From assembly GCA_023663635.1 (NCBI GenBank), contig JAMPHD010000007.1, positions 50,296 to 114,295 on the forward strand: a stretch of DNA of 64,000 bases, read 5' to 3'. Both the position numbers and the translations under genes were made by a program. The DNA comes from Acetatifactor muris (GTDB lineage: Bacteria > Bacillota > Clostridia > Lachnospirales > Lachnospiraceae). The stretch's first letter is position 1. Each line of letters begins with the position of its first letter. Shown here in pieces: positions 52,320 to 60,809 of the stretch. The notes under the pieces are model-generated. The model saw only the letters and a list, made by a program, of their open reading frames with translations. It had not been told where the DNA came from and ran no database searches.

Positions 52320-53294
52320 TTATGGGTTGAGCGATCCGTCAGAGCAAATGATCTTTTTTACGGAAGATTCCTCATCCCAATCCCCAAGAGTATCTTTTTT
52401 GGCGATTGCACGCCACTCGTCCTTTGTCCCGGCGTAATCAATGTTCGTAAGAGACGTACACTCGGAAAAAATTTTCCTCTGCATCACTATTAAAGTATCC
52501 GGCAAAGTGATACTTGTAAGAGATGTACACCCTGAAAAAGCCCAAGGGCCTATTCTTGTCAGGGGGGTATTGCTCAGATCAATACTTGTAAGAGATGTGC
52601 AGCCGTCAAAAGCATTCGCGTCTATCCTCGTCAAGGATGAATTGCTCAGATCAATATCCGTAAGAGAGGAACAGTCGTCAAAAGCGCTATCCAGTATCCT
52701 TGTGATCTGTGTATTGCTTAAATCTACACTTGTAAGAGACGAACACCCGTTAAAAGTACCGTTTTCGATCCTTGTGATCTGTGTGTGGCTCAGATCAATG
52801 CTTTTAAGAGAGGAACAGCCGTAAAAAGCCGCGCCTCCCATGCTCGTCAAAGTATCCGGAAGGACGATATCGGTAAGGGAGGTACACTCGTAAAAAGCAG
52901 CCGTGCCTATATGTTCCAAAGTATCCGGCAGGACCAGCTCCCCCTTGTAATTCTTGTTGCTGAATACTTTTGCGGGCGTATTCTTTGCCGCGTTGAATTC
53001 GTCCCGTGTGTCATAGTCCGTTTCCACCTCTATGCCCAGATCGTCCCAAGGTATGAAACTTCCGTCCGGCTGATAGAGACCGGCACCTCCGGCCACCGGG
53101 GTTTCCGTTCCCGATCCTTCTTGGTCCGTTTTGGCCTCGGAACCGTCAGAGAGTTCTGCTCCTGCTGTTGTGTTCTTATTCGATCCTGTTGCCCCGTCTG
53201 ATCCTTTGCGCTTTCCGGAAGAACTTCCACAGCCCGTCAGTGCCATAAGGAATATACTTCCGACCATGATCATTGCTAAAATTCTTCGTTTCAT
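52320..53294 (-). CDS. BspA-type LRR lipoprotein 5 (first of the array)
   Basis: A 324-residue lipoprotein, the smallest member and first in the transcript. Signal MKRRILAMIMVGSIFLMALT and lipobox LTGC start at ATG 53294, behind GAGGAGG; the longer frame to 53402 has no ribosome site. About eight LRR_5 repeats and a closing DYAGTKDEWRAIAKKD module follow the conserved LYQPDGSFIPWDDLGIEVET segment. It is divergent from the XRE regulator at 53461. Confidence 0.9.
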   Translation of the reverse strand: MKRRILAMIMVGSIFLMALTGCGSSSGKRKGSDGATGSNKNTTAGAELSDGSEAKTDQEGSGTETPVAGGAGLYQPDGSFIPWDDLGIEVETDYDTRDEFNAAKNTPAKVFSNKNYKGELVLPDTLEHIGTAAFYECTSLTDIVLPDTLTSMGGAAFYGCSSLKSIDLSHTQITRIENGTFNGCSSLTSVDLSNTQITRILDSAFDDCSSLTDIDLSNSSLTRIDANAFDGCTSLTSIDLSNTPLTRIGPWAFSGCTSLTSITLPDTLIVMQRKIFSECTSLTNIDYAGTKDEWRAIAKKDTLGDWDEESSVKKIICSDGSLNP

Positions 53295-53460
53295 CTCCAG
53301 CCTCCTCACATTTTTGATTCCCGCGAGCAATGAGCCAAGAGCCATGCCTGCAGTCTCATACATTATATTAGCTAAAAGCAAAATAGTCAATGCTTTAAGC
53401 AATCTTTTGTTTCCCTATAGGCATATGAAATACAATAGAATATTTAAGAGGTGATGCGCT

Positions 53461-53751
53461 ATGGTCAGAGGATTGGGAGAACGATTACAGAAACAGCGGG
53501 TTTTGCTCAATATTTCGCAAAAAGAGGCAGCTATCGCGATAGGTGCCTCTGCAAGTATTATTTCAAATTATGAAAGCGGGGAAAGAACGCCAAGCCTTGA
53601 AAATCTCATTGCGCTGGCAAGGCTGTATCATTGTTCCACGGATTATCTGTTGGGGTTTGACTGTGACAACCGCGCGAGCCTGGATACGACTATGCTCACC
53701 GATTCCCAGAAACAGCTGCTGCAACGGTTTTTGCAGAGTATAAACAACTAA
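53461..53751 (+). CDS. XRE-family helix-turn-helix regulator
   Basis: A 96-residue DNA-binding protein with a Cro/CI-type helix-turn-helix (LGERLQKQRVLLNISQKEAA, then SIISNYESGERTPSLENLIA and LYHCSTDYLLGF) and a short helical tail (SQKQLLQRFLQSINN). RBS GAGGTG precedes ATG 53461. It is divergent from the LRR array with a ~165-base intergene and just upstream of the toxin-antitoxin pair, so it could regulate either. Confidence 0.9.
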   Translation: MVRGLGERLQKQRVLLNISQKEAAIAIGASASIISNYESGERTPSLENLIALARLYHCSTDYLLGFDCDNRASLDTTMLTDSQKQLLQRFLQSINN

Positions 53752-53784
53752 ATGAATCTGCCGGCCCGGATCTGTATTAAGGGC

Positions 53785-53813
53785 TTGTATTGGAAAGATT
53801 TTTTGAGTATACT
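53785..53813 (+). promoter_or_regulatory. Promoter of the toxin-antitoxin pair
   Basis: TTGTAT (53785-53790) and TATACT (53808-53813) with a 17-base spacer. Confidence 0.65.
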
Positions 53814-53878
53814 AAAAGCAGAGATAGAGAGAATGGTTTAGTACCGGATAATGTTTGTGAAAGAAAGGGTGTGACCAT

Positions 53879-54043
53879 ATGTTAGCGATTAAGTCCCAAA
53901 CGGTAAAGGATACATCAGATACCGCAAAGTTAGAATTGTATAGATTGATCGGTGAAGGCTATAAAGCAATGCAGGATGGCAGAACCTGTACAATAGAAGA
54001 AGTGAAAGAGAAATTGGAACAGAGGAGAAAAGAGCTTGGCTAG
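53879..54043 (+). CDS. Short antitoxin of a type II toxin-antitoxin pair
   Basis: A 54-residue protein starting at ATG 53879 with AAAGGGTG upstream. It reads as an amphipathic helical antitoxin: a DTAKLELYRLIGEGYKAMQD segment followed by CTIEEVKEKLEQRRKELG, similar to antitoxins paired with ParE/RelE toxins that use a short helix-rich protein. It lacks an obvious DNA-binding domain, so the partner or another protein may do the repression. Its end overlaps the toxin start by eight bases. Confidence 0.75.
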   Translation: MLAIKSQTVKDTSDTAKLELYRLIGEGYKAMQDGRTCTIEEVKEKLEQRRKELG

Positions 54044-54350
54044 AGTAGTATTTACCGAACCGGCGGAATATGACCTGCTAAATATAGAATATTATATCTT
54101 TGTGGATCTGTGTAACCCGCAGGCGGCCAAAAGAATATCAGATGGTATTATGAAGACCATAGAAAACTTAGTCGAATATCCGGCGGGACATCCTTTGGTG
54201 GAGGATGAATTATTAAGACGCATAGGTTTGCGGATGGCTTATTTTGATAATTACAATATATTTTATTACTATGATACGAAAAATGATGTATTATACATAA
54301 TCAGAATTTTGTATAATAAGGCTGACTGGCAAACTATATTAAAAGGCTGA
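54036..54350 (+). CDS. ParE/RelE-superfamily toxin
   Basis: A 104-residue toxin of the ParE/RelE fold: VVFTEPAEYDLLNIEYYIFV, then NPQAAKRISDGIMKTIENL and YPAGHPLV, followed by GLRMAYFDNYNIFYYYD and VLYIIRILY, the typical final strands. It starts at TTG 54036 behind AGAGGAG and overlaps the antitoxin gene. ParE members poison DNA gyrase, while RelE members cut mRNA on the ribosome; the sequence fits ParE slightly better, but residues deciding the target are not clear to me. Confidence 0.85.
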   Translation: MARVVFTEPAEYDLLNIEYYIFVDLCNPQAAKRISDGIMKTIENLVEYPAGHPLVEDELLRRIGLRMAYFDNYNIFYYYDTKNDVLYIIRILYNKADWQTILKG

Positions 54351-54363
54351 CCGGACAGCACCT

Positions 54364-55572
54364 TTAACTTAAATATTCAAGTAACATAACAATACTTGCG
54401 GACGCGGACGGCATCATGGCATACGAGGTCTCTCCGTCCGGCAAGATAAGTTTCCCGGGCAGGATCGCACATTGCCTGATCTCAGGCAGCGACAGATAGA
54501 TAAATTGCGCCCCGTCGATGATAACATTACCTTTTTGGATATGATTGGTCTCTAAATCCGCTTGGAACATCTGCTCAAATTGCTCAGACGTCAGTTGATC
54601 ACATTTATAATAAAACAAAAACTGCGGCTTGCCGCCTTCCACGATATCCCGATAAAAGGCAAAAATATTTTCACAGAGATTGATATCGGCGTCAATCGGT
54701 ATTCTCAATTCATCGTAAATTTCCCTGCGGATGGCGTTGCTGATTCCCGCGACCGTTAATTTCCGGTCATCATCAAGGCAGTATTTGGCTTTAAGAGAGG
54801 CGCCTATGCTGTCGGCCAAAGTGTTTTTCCCGATAGAGACATTATTGCTGCGCAATACAAAAATGATCTTCCCGTCCGCAGTCTCGACAAAACCGTTGAA
54901 ACCAAGGTGATTTGAGAGTTTGGATTCGGACAGGCGGCTGAGGAAAGGGCCCGGCTCATATATCTCACGGATGGTCTTGTTGTTGGGAAGGGCATAGTCC
55001 ATGGATCGGTTGGTGATCAGAGAATCATAAAAAGTGGTCATGGAATATTGCAATGTGATCGTGCCACGGTCAATGGTAAGGTCATTGATCCGGATATTCG
55101 TGTTGTTATACACTTTTGAAAAATTGTGCGCGCTCATGAGATGATCCGATCGATCCGCGATCTGTTTCGGCAGCTTGTATCTTTGGTCGGAAAAGCGGAT
55201 CTGTATGTCAAAGCAGGAGCTGTGTTGCGGGCGGGAGGCCAGACAGATCACGGGGAATCTGACACCGTGGTACTCGATCAGTTTTTCGCGGGAATACCGT
55301 TTGGCGAGCGCATCGTAATCCGTTGACAGTTTTGAGGAGTCCTCGTATTTTTTGCCGACTGCGTTTGAGATCATCGTAGCGGCAAGTTCAGATATAAATA
55401 CCAATATAAAAGACACCAAAACGCTCGTGTCCAGAAAGGCGGAAAAGCTGATCTGACCGTTGCGCCACTGAGTGATGAGCAGGATTGTCAGCGGAATAAA
55501 GAGAATGAGCATCTTGATATTTTCCGTGGTCAGATATTTTTGACAAAAAGCTTTCCAATTAAAATTTTTCAT
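54364..55572 (-). CDS. Membrane protein with a degenerate Nudix-like box
   Basis: A 402-residue protein with two N-terminal membrane segments (about residues 20-36 and 46-68) and a cytosolic remainder. In the middle, GISNAIRREIYDELRI resembles the REUxEExGU half of a Nudix box, but the upstream glutamate position (eight before the Arg) is Ala. Beta-rich segments on both sides (TITLQYSMTTFYD; KIIFVLRSN) are compatible with a Nudix-like fold. No signal peptide cleavage site. It lies in the accessory region beside a toxin-antitoxin pair. I do not recognise the family; a nucleotide-sensing role is only a possibility. Confidence 0.65.
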   Translation of the reverse strand: MKNFNWKAFCQKYLTTENIKMLILFIPLTILLITQWRNGQISFSAFLDTSVLVSFILVFISELAATMISNAVGKKYEDSSKLSTDYDALAKRYSREKLIEYHGVRFPVICLASRPQHSSCFDIQIRFSDQRYKLPKQIADRSDHLMSAHNFSKVYNNTNIRINDLTIDRGTITLQYSMTTFYDSLITNRSMDYALPNNKTIREIYEPGPFLSRLSESKLSNHLGFNGFVETADGKIIFVLRSNNVSIGKNTLADSIGASLKAKYCLDDDRKLTVAGISNAIRREIYDELRIPIDADINLCENIFAFYRDIVEGGKPQFLFYYKCDQLTSEQFEQMFQADLETNHIQKGNVIIDGAQFIYLSLPEIRQCAILPGKLILPDGETSYAMMPSASASIVMLLEYLS

Positions 55573-55607
55573 GCGCGTATCCTTCCCACATTTAGGAAAA
55601 ATTAAGA

Positions 55608-55635
55608 AAACACCCCGGTGCAGACCGGGGTGTTT
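55608..55635 (-). terminator. Terminator of the tRNA-Ser gene
   Basis: AAACACCCCGGT (55608-55619) pairs with ACCGGGGTGTTT (55624-55635), loop GCAG; on the minus strand it ends in a T run. It begins three bases after the tRNA 3' end. Confidence 0.9.
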
Positions 55636-55638
55636 CAG

Positions 55639-55724
55639 CGGAGACGGAGGGATTCGAACCCTCGTGCCCCGGAGGGCAAACGCATTTCGAGTGCGCCCCG
55701 TTATGACCGCTTCGATACGTCTCC
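55639..55724 (-). tRNA. tRNA-Ser (anticodon CGA)
   Basis: An 86-base minus-strand tRNA. The acceptor GGAGACG pairs with CGTCTCC, and the discriminator is G. The anticodon loop CTCGAAA reads CGA (decodes UCG), in a five-pair stem. A long variable arm (class II, TGCCCTCCGGGGCA) and the T loop GGTTCGAATCC are clear. The CCA end is not encoded. Confidence 0.95.
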
Positions 55725-55733
55725 ATGACAGAT

Positions 55734-55762
55734 ATTTTATCGGAAAACTCCCGGTAATGCAA
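55734..55762 (-). promoter_or_regulatory. Promoter of tRNA-Ser
   Basis: On the minus strand, TTGCAT (55762-55757) and TAAAAT (55739-55734) are 17 bases apart, placing the start within a few bases of the tRNA 5' end. Confidence 0.75.
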
Positions 55763-55794
55763 CCATGAAATTAAACTTTTTTATATTTCTCCGG

Positions 55795-55823
55795 TTGTCT
55801 CTTGGAGTGTTTTGGGATATAAT
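55795..55823 (+). promoter_or_regulatory. Promoter of pfkA
   Basis: TTGTCT (55795-55800) and a perfect TATAAT (55818-55823) with a 17-base spacer. Confidence 0.75.
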
Positions 55824-55893
55824 TTAGTAAAATAGGCATATGTTGGTAAAACTGCCTATAGGCGGAGCACAAGGAAGCAAAGGAGGAACGACC

Positions 55894-56967
55894 ATGAAAA
55901 GAATCGGTATGCTGACCAGCGGAGGAGATTGTCAGGCGTTGAACGCGGCTATGAGAGGTGTGGTGAAGACACTTCTGAACAGCGATGAGCAGGTGGAGAT
56001 CTATGGTTTTCTGGACGGCTACAAGGGCCTGATCTACAGCAGGTTCCAGATGTTGACCGGGAAAGATTTCTCGGGTATTCTCACCAAGGGCGGCACGATC
56101 CTGGGCACCTCCCGCACACCTTTCAAGACGATCCGGGAGCCGGACGAAAAGGGCTTGGACAAAGTGGAGGCCATGAAACAGAATTATTATAAGCTGCAGT
56201 TGGACTGCCTGGTGATCCTGGGCGGCAACGGCACGCATAAGACGGCCAATCTGTTGCGCGAGGAGGGGCTGAATGTGGTGACGCTGCCCAAGACCATCGA
56301 CAATGATCTGTGGGGAACGGATATGACTTTCGGATTCCAGAGTGCCGTGGATATTGCCACGGAGGCGATAGACTGCATTCATACCACCGCCGCGTCCCAT
56401 GGGCGTGTGTTCATCGTGGAGGTCATGGGACACAAGGTGGGATGGCTCACTTTGAACGCGGGCATGGCCAGTGGCGCCGACATTATCTTGGTGCCGGAGA
56501 TTCCGTATGATATAGACAAGGTGATCGATAAGATAGAGGAGCGCGACCGAAACGGCAGCCGTTTCACCATCATTGCGGTGGCGGAGGGCGCTATTTCCAA
56601 ACAGGATGCCAAATTGTCCAAGAAGGAATTGAAGAAGAAACTGGAGAATAATCCCCATCCTTCCGTTTCCTATGAGTTGGCGGCCAAGATTCAGGAGAAG
56701 ACCGGCAGAGAGGTTCGCGTGACCGTGCCCGGACATACCCAGCGCGGCGGCAGTCCCTGCCCTTATGACCGCGTGTTTGCCAGCCGCCTGGGAGCGGAGG
56801 CGGGCAGACTGATCCTGGAAGGTCAGTATGGTTTCATGGTGGGATACAAGAATCGTGAGATCGTTCGCGTGCCGTTGGAGGATGTGGCGGGCAAATTAAA
56901 ATATCTGTCTCCGGATGCCACCATCGTGCAGGAGGCCAAACTTTTGGGTATCTCTTTTGGCGACTAG
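55894..56967 (+). CDS. pfkA: 6-phosphofructokinase, PKTIDND-type
   Basis: Phosphorylates fructose-6-phosphate in glycolysis; 357 residues. GMLTSGGDCQALNAAMRG starts the fold, and the catalytic segment is LPKTIDNDLWGTD with the aspartate base in TIDND. In ATP-type enzymes that segment is usually PGTIDND with GGDGS upstream; here it is PKTIDND and GGNGTHKT. That pattern is typical of group III / mixed-substrate or PPi-related PFKs, so the phosphate donor should not be assumed to be ATP. ATG 55894 follows AGGAGG. Confidence 0.9.
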   Translation: MKRIGMLTSGGDCQALNAAMRGVVKTLLNSDEQVEIYGFLDGYKGLIYSRFQMLTGKDFSGILTKGGTILGTSRTPFKTIREPDEKGLDKVEAMKQNYYKLQLDCLVILGGNGTHKTANLLREEGLNVVTLPKTIDNDLWGTDMTFGFQSAVDIATEAIDCIHTTAASHGRVFIVEVMGHKVGWLTLNAGMASGADIILVPEIPYDIDKVIDKIEERDRNGSRFTIIAVAEGAISKQDAKLSKKELKKKLENNPHPSVSYELAAKIQEKTGREVRVTVPGHTQRGGSPCPYDRVFASRLGAEAGRLILEGQYGFMVGYKNREIVRVPLEDVAGKLKYLSPDATIVQEAKLLGISFGD

Positions 56968-57031
56968 GCGGATCGGGTCGGATTAGATTCTCGGGCTCTT
57001 GGGCCGAAGAGCGGGAAAGGGATATTTTGTT

Positions 57032-58600
57032 ATGTCATATACAGCGCTTTATCGCAAGTTTCGTCCGGACAATTTCGGGGATGTAAAGGGACAGGAGCAT
57101 ATTGTGACCACCCTGCGGAATCAGATCAGGGCGAACCGTATCGGCCACGCGTATCTGTTTACCGGCACCCGCGGGACGGGTAAGACCACGGTGGCGAAAA
57201 TATTTGCCAAGACGGTGAACTGTGAGAATCCCACGGAGGAAGGGCCCTGCGGGGAATGTCGCATCTGCAGGGCGATCGCCGCGGGTGCCAGCATGAATGT
57301 GATCGAGATCGACGCCGCGTCCAACAACGGCGTGGACAACATCCGGGAGATCGTGGAGGAGGTATCCTATTCGCCGGCCGAGGGAAAGTACAAGGTATAT
57401 ATCATAGACGAGGTGCATATGTTGTCCATCGGCGCCTTCAACGCGTTGCTGAAGACTCTGGAGGAGCCGCCCGCCTATGTGATCTTTATTTTGGCCACCA
57501 CGGAAGTGCACAAACTGCCCATCACGATCTTGTCCCGCTGTCAGCGCTATGATTTCAGGCGCATTTCCATCGACACCATCACGGCGCGTATGCAGGAATT
57601 GATCAATGCCGAGGGAGTGCAGGTGGAGGAGAAAGCTCTGCGCTATATCGCCAAGACTGCGGACGGTTCCATGCGTGACGCGCTGAGTCTGTTGGATCAG
57701 TGTATCGCGTTCCACTTGGGGCAGGAGCTGACCTATGACAGGGTGTTGGATGTATTGGGCGCGGTGGACACGGAAGTGTTCAGCCGGCTTTTGCGCTGTG
57801 TGTTGGATCGGGATGTCTTGGGCTGCATCGGGCTGTTGGAGGAGATTGTGATGCAGGGGCGCGAGCTCACGCAATTTGTGACGGATTTCACATGGTATCT
57901 GCGCAATCTGATGTTGGTGCAGGCCTCGGACAATCTGGAGGATGTGATCGATATGTCGTCGGACAATCTGGCGCGTCTGAAGGAGGAGGCGCAGATGGCG
58001 GACGCGGACAGGATCGTGCGGTATATCCGTATTTTCTCGGAGCTTTCCGGACAGATCCGCTATGCGTCGCAGAAACGCATTCTGGTGGAGATCGCGCTGA
58101 TCAAGCTCTGTAAGCCGGACATGGAGGTCACGCAGGATGCTCTGATAGATCGGATCCGTCAGGTGGAGGACAAGGTGGAAAACGGCATTGTGGTGCAGAG
58201 CGTGGCGGGGCCGGCAGGTATGGCGGACACTGCGGCGAAGGCGGCGCCAGCGCCAAGGCCCACACTTCCCAAAGCGATCCCGGATGACGTGAAAGCGATC
58301 GTGGCCAAATGGCTCTCCATCGTGGGCAATGTGGACAATCCCATGCGCATGTATCTGAAAGGCGCGAGATTGAGTCTGGGCGGAGATAATTGTCTGCAGG
58401 TGGTGTTGGAGGACGGACCCGCATCGGATTATTTTAACAGACATCCGGACAACAGGGAGCAGTTGGAGATGATCCTGGCTGATTTCGCGGGCAAGGAAGT
58501 GGCGGTCAGCATTCAGACGGTGAGCGGCGAGAGGGATTTTGAAGATCATTATGTGGATCTGTCACAGGTCATCCACATGGAGATAGAGGAAGAAGATTAA
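57032..58600 (+). CDS. dnaX: DNA polymerase III subunits gamma and tau
   Basis: The 522-residue clamp-loader ATPase. Walker A is GTRGTGKTT, the zinc module CENPTEEGPCGECRIC, Walker B YIIDEVHML, and sensor 1 ILATTE, followed by the LSRCQRYDF arginine region. The C-terminal ~130 residues are the short tau-type part containing an Ala-rich linker (VAGPAGMADTAAKAAPAPRP). I see no clear slippery heptamer for a gamma product. ATG 57032 gives the canonical MSYTALYRKFRP start. It heads the conserved dnaX-ybaB-recR cluster. Confidence 0.96.
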   Translation: MSYTALYRKFRPDNFGDVKGQEHIVTTLRNQIRANRIGHAYLFTGTRGTGKTTVAKIFAKTVNCENPTEEGPCGECRICRAIAAGASMNVIEIDAASNNGVDNIREIVEEVSYSPAEGKYKVYIIDEVHMLSIGAFNALLKTLEEPPAYVIFILATTEVHKLPITILSRCQRYDFRRISIDTITARMQELINAEGVQVEEKALRYIAKTADGSMRDALSLLDQCIAFHLGQELTYDRVLDVLGAVDTEVFSRLLRCVLDRDVLGCIGLLEEIVMQGRELTQFVTDFTWYLRNLMLVQASDNLEDVIDMSSDNLARLKEEAQMADADRIVRYIRIFSELSGQIRYASQKRILVEIALIKLCKPDMEVTQDALIDRIRQVEDKVENGIVVQSVAGPAGMADTAAKAAPAPRPTLPKAIPDDVKAIVAKWLSIVGNVDNPMRMYLKGARLSLGGDNCLQVVLEDGPASDYFNRHPDNREQLEMILADFAGKEVAVSIQTVSGERDFEDHYVDLSQVIHMEIEEED

Positions 58601-58630
58601 CAGACGAAAACAAGACATGGAGGAATGAAG

Positions 58631-58975
58631 ATGGCGAAACGTGGCGGTTTTCCCGCGGGCGGTATACCCGGCAACATGAATAATCTGATGAAACAGGCGC
58701 AGAGAATGCAGCGTCAGATGGAGGAAGGACAGAAGGAACTGGAGACGAAGGAGTTCACGGCATCGGCCGGGGGCGGAGCCGTGGAAGTGACCGTGAGCGG
58801 CAAGAAAGAGATCGTGCGTATCGCGCTTGCGGAGGAGATCGTGGATCCGGAGGATATCGAGACCCTGCAGGACGCCATCGTGGCAGCGGCCAACGAGGCA
58901 TTGCGCAAAGCTGACGAGGAGAGCGCGGCGCTCATGGGTAAGATGACCGGCGGATTGGGAGGCTTTCCTTTCTGA
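58631..58975 (+). CDS. ybaB: YbaB/EbfC nucleoid-associated protein
   Basis: A 114-residue DNA-binding protein that forms a tweezer-like dimer. [20 protein letters not shown] and [14 protein letters not shown], then a [20 protein letters not shown] segment, follow the family. The start at 58631 is eight bases after GGAGG; ATG 58625 is too close. The stop overlaps the recR start by one base (TGATG). Confidence 0.95.
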   Translation: MAKRGGFPAGGIPGNMNNLMKQAQRMQRQMEEGQKELETKEFTASAGGGAVEVTVSGKKEIVRIALAEEIVDPEDIETLQDAIVAAANEALRKADEESAALMGKMTGGLGGFPF

Positions 58976-59571
58976 TGGATCTCTACAGCGGACATATCAA
59001 CAAATTAATAGAGGAGTTGGCGGCTCTGCCCGGAATCGGCAACAAATCCGCGCAGAGGTTGGCCTTTCATCTGATCAACATGCCAAAGGACAAAGTGAAC
59101 CGTCTGGCGAACGCCATGATGGAGGCCAAGGAAAATGTGCGCTATTGCCGGGAGTGCTATACGCTGACGGACAGGGAGATCTGTCCGGTGTGCGCCAACG
59201 CGAAACGCGATCACGGGTTGATCATGGTGGTGGAAAATACCAGGGATCTGGCGGCCTATGAGAAGACCGGCAAGTATGAGGGCGTATATCATGTACTGCA
59301 CGGCGCAATCTCTCCCATGTTGGGCATCGGACCCGGGGACATTCGCCTGAAGGAATTGATGGAGCGGCTGCAGGGCGATGTGGAAGAGGTCATCATCGCC
59401 ACCAATTCCAGTCTGGAGGGTGAGACCACGGCCATGTATATCAGCAAGCTGATCAAGCCCACGGGGATCAGAGTGACCAGGATCGCCAGCGGTGTGCCGG
59501 TGGGCGGTGACTTGGAGTACATCGACGAGGTGACTCTTTTGCGCGCGCTGGAGGGTCGGGTAGAGTTGTAG
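58975..59571 (+). CDS. recR: Recombination mediator protein RecR
   Basis: A 198-residue ring-forming recombination mediator acting with RecF/RecO to load Rec[21 protein letters not shown] is the helix-hairpin-helix region, [16 protein letters not shown] the zinc finger, and the Toprim domain follows ([15 protein letters not shown], then [20 protein letters not shown]). [20 protein letters not shown] is the closing RecR signature. Length and order in the dnaX-ybaB-recR cluster are standard. Confidence 0.97.
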   Translation: MDLYSGHINKLIEELAALPGIGNKSAQRLAFHLINMPKDKVNRLANAMMEAKENVRYCRECYTLTDREICPVCANAKRDHGLIMVVENTRDLAAYEKTGKYEGVYHVLHGAISPMLGIGPGDIRLKELMERLQGDVEEVIIATNSSLEGETTAMYISKLIKPTGIRVTRIASGVPVGGDLEYIDEVTLLRALEGRVEL

Positions 59572-59606
59572 GCGACAGTGAGCAGACGATCAAACGAGGT
59601 GAGACA

Positions 59607-60653
59607 ATGGCGATTACGGTAGAATCGAAGGTATTTGGCAAGGCATCGGGGGGAGAGGACATCCTTCTCTACACGCTGCGGAATGAAAAGGGGATGTCCG
59701 CGTCCGTGATGAATCTGGGCGCTGTTTTGGTGGAACTGAAGGTGCCGGATCGAAACGGCGAAGCAAAAGACGTGGTCTTGGGTTTTGACAGCGGTGAGAG
59801 ATATTACAGAAACCCGAGCTTTTTTGGCGCGGTGATTGGGCCCAATGCCAATCGTATCGGGGGAGCCGCGTTCACGTTGGACGGCGAGGAGTACAAATTG
59901 GCCGTGAATGACAATGCAAACAATCTGCACAGCGATTATGAGCAGGGGTATCATATGCGGATCTGGGAGGCGGAGGCATCGGAGTCGGGCGTGACTTTTA
60001 CTATTGCGGACGCGGACGGCAGCATGGGATTTCCCGGCAATAAAAAGTTACAGATCACATACACATTGGATGAGGAGAACGGATTGACGCTGCGTTATCA
60101 TGGCAGCAGTGACCGTAGGACTATTTTGAATCCCACCAATCACAGCTATTTTAATCTGGACGGTCATGATGCGGGCAATATCGCGGGCCATACGCTTTGG
60201 ATCGGGGCGGATGCCTATACGCCGGTGGTGGCAGGGGCGATCCCCACGGGGGAGATCGCGGATGTGAAAGGCACTCCCATGGATTTTACGGAGGAACATA
60301 CGGTGGGAGACCGCATTGACGCTGACATGGAACAACTGAAACTCACCGGCGGCTACGATCACAACTGGGTGATCACGGGGGCGGACGGCAGTCTGCGGCA
60401 TGTCGCCACGGTGAAAGCGCCGGTGAGCGGCAGAGTGATGAAAGTGTATACGACTCTTCCCGGGGTGCAGTTTTACGCGGGTAATTTCATTGAAGAGCAG
60501 ACGGGAAAGGGGGGCGCGGTCTATCGCGCGCGCCACGGCCTGTGTCTGGAGACGCAGTACTATCCCGACACCATTCATCATGACAATTTCCCGTCCTGCG
60601 TGTTTGGCGCGGGGAAGGACTACGACTCCGTGACGGTGTATCGCTTTGAATAG
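59607..60653 (+). CDS. galM: Aldose 1-epimerase (mutarotase)
   Basis: Interconverts alpha and beta anomers of glucose or galactose; 348 residues, cytosolic. Catalytic-region signatures are present: IGPNANRIGGAAFTLDGEEY, the NPTNHSYFNLDGH histidine motif, and YDHNWVI; near the end, GVQFYAGNF and GLCLETQYYPD contain the likely catalytic glutamate. It follows recR by 35 bases behind GAGGTGAG and may be co-transcribed. It fits the sugar-phosphorolysis theme, because phosphorylases release specific anomers. Confidence 0.95.
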   Translation: MAITVESKVFGKASGGEDILLYTLRNEKGMSASVMNLGAVLVELKVPDRNGEAKDVVLGFDSGERYYRNPSFFGAVIGPNANRIGGAAFTLDGEEYKLAVNDNANNLHSDYEQGYHMRIWEAEASESGVTFTIADADGSMGFPGNKKLQITYTLDEENGLTLRYHGSSDRRTILNPTNHSYFNLDGHDAGNIAGHTLWIGADAYTPVVAGAIPTGEIADVKGTPMDFTEEHTVGDRIDADMEQLKLTGGYDHNWVITGADGSLRHVATVKAPVSGRVMKVYTTLPGVQFYAGNFIEEQTGKGGAVYRARHGLCLETQYYPDTIHHDNFPSCVFGAGKDYDSVTVYRFE

Positions 60654-60809
60654 ATGCCGGTTCCGGGTGATCCGGACGGAGGGAGTTCCATAAAAATATT
60701 GTCGAGTTTTTTTCCGAATGCTCCGACAAAGAATGCTAAAATACCTTGCATGCCAATGCTATGATGTAGCAAAAGCAATTGGACAGACACGGCATGGGAG
60801 GTGTTTTCT

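Noticed and set aside
47480..53000. Regularly spaced DNA repeats that might suggest a CRISPR array
   Set aside because: The ~69-base period encodes 23-residue leucine-rich repeats in frame, spacers are not unique, and no cas gene is present.
57032..58600. Programmed frameshift in dnaX
   Set aside because: No A-rich slippery heptamer with a downstream stem was found in the region where gamma would be made.
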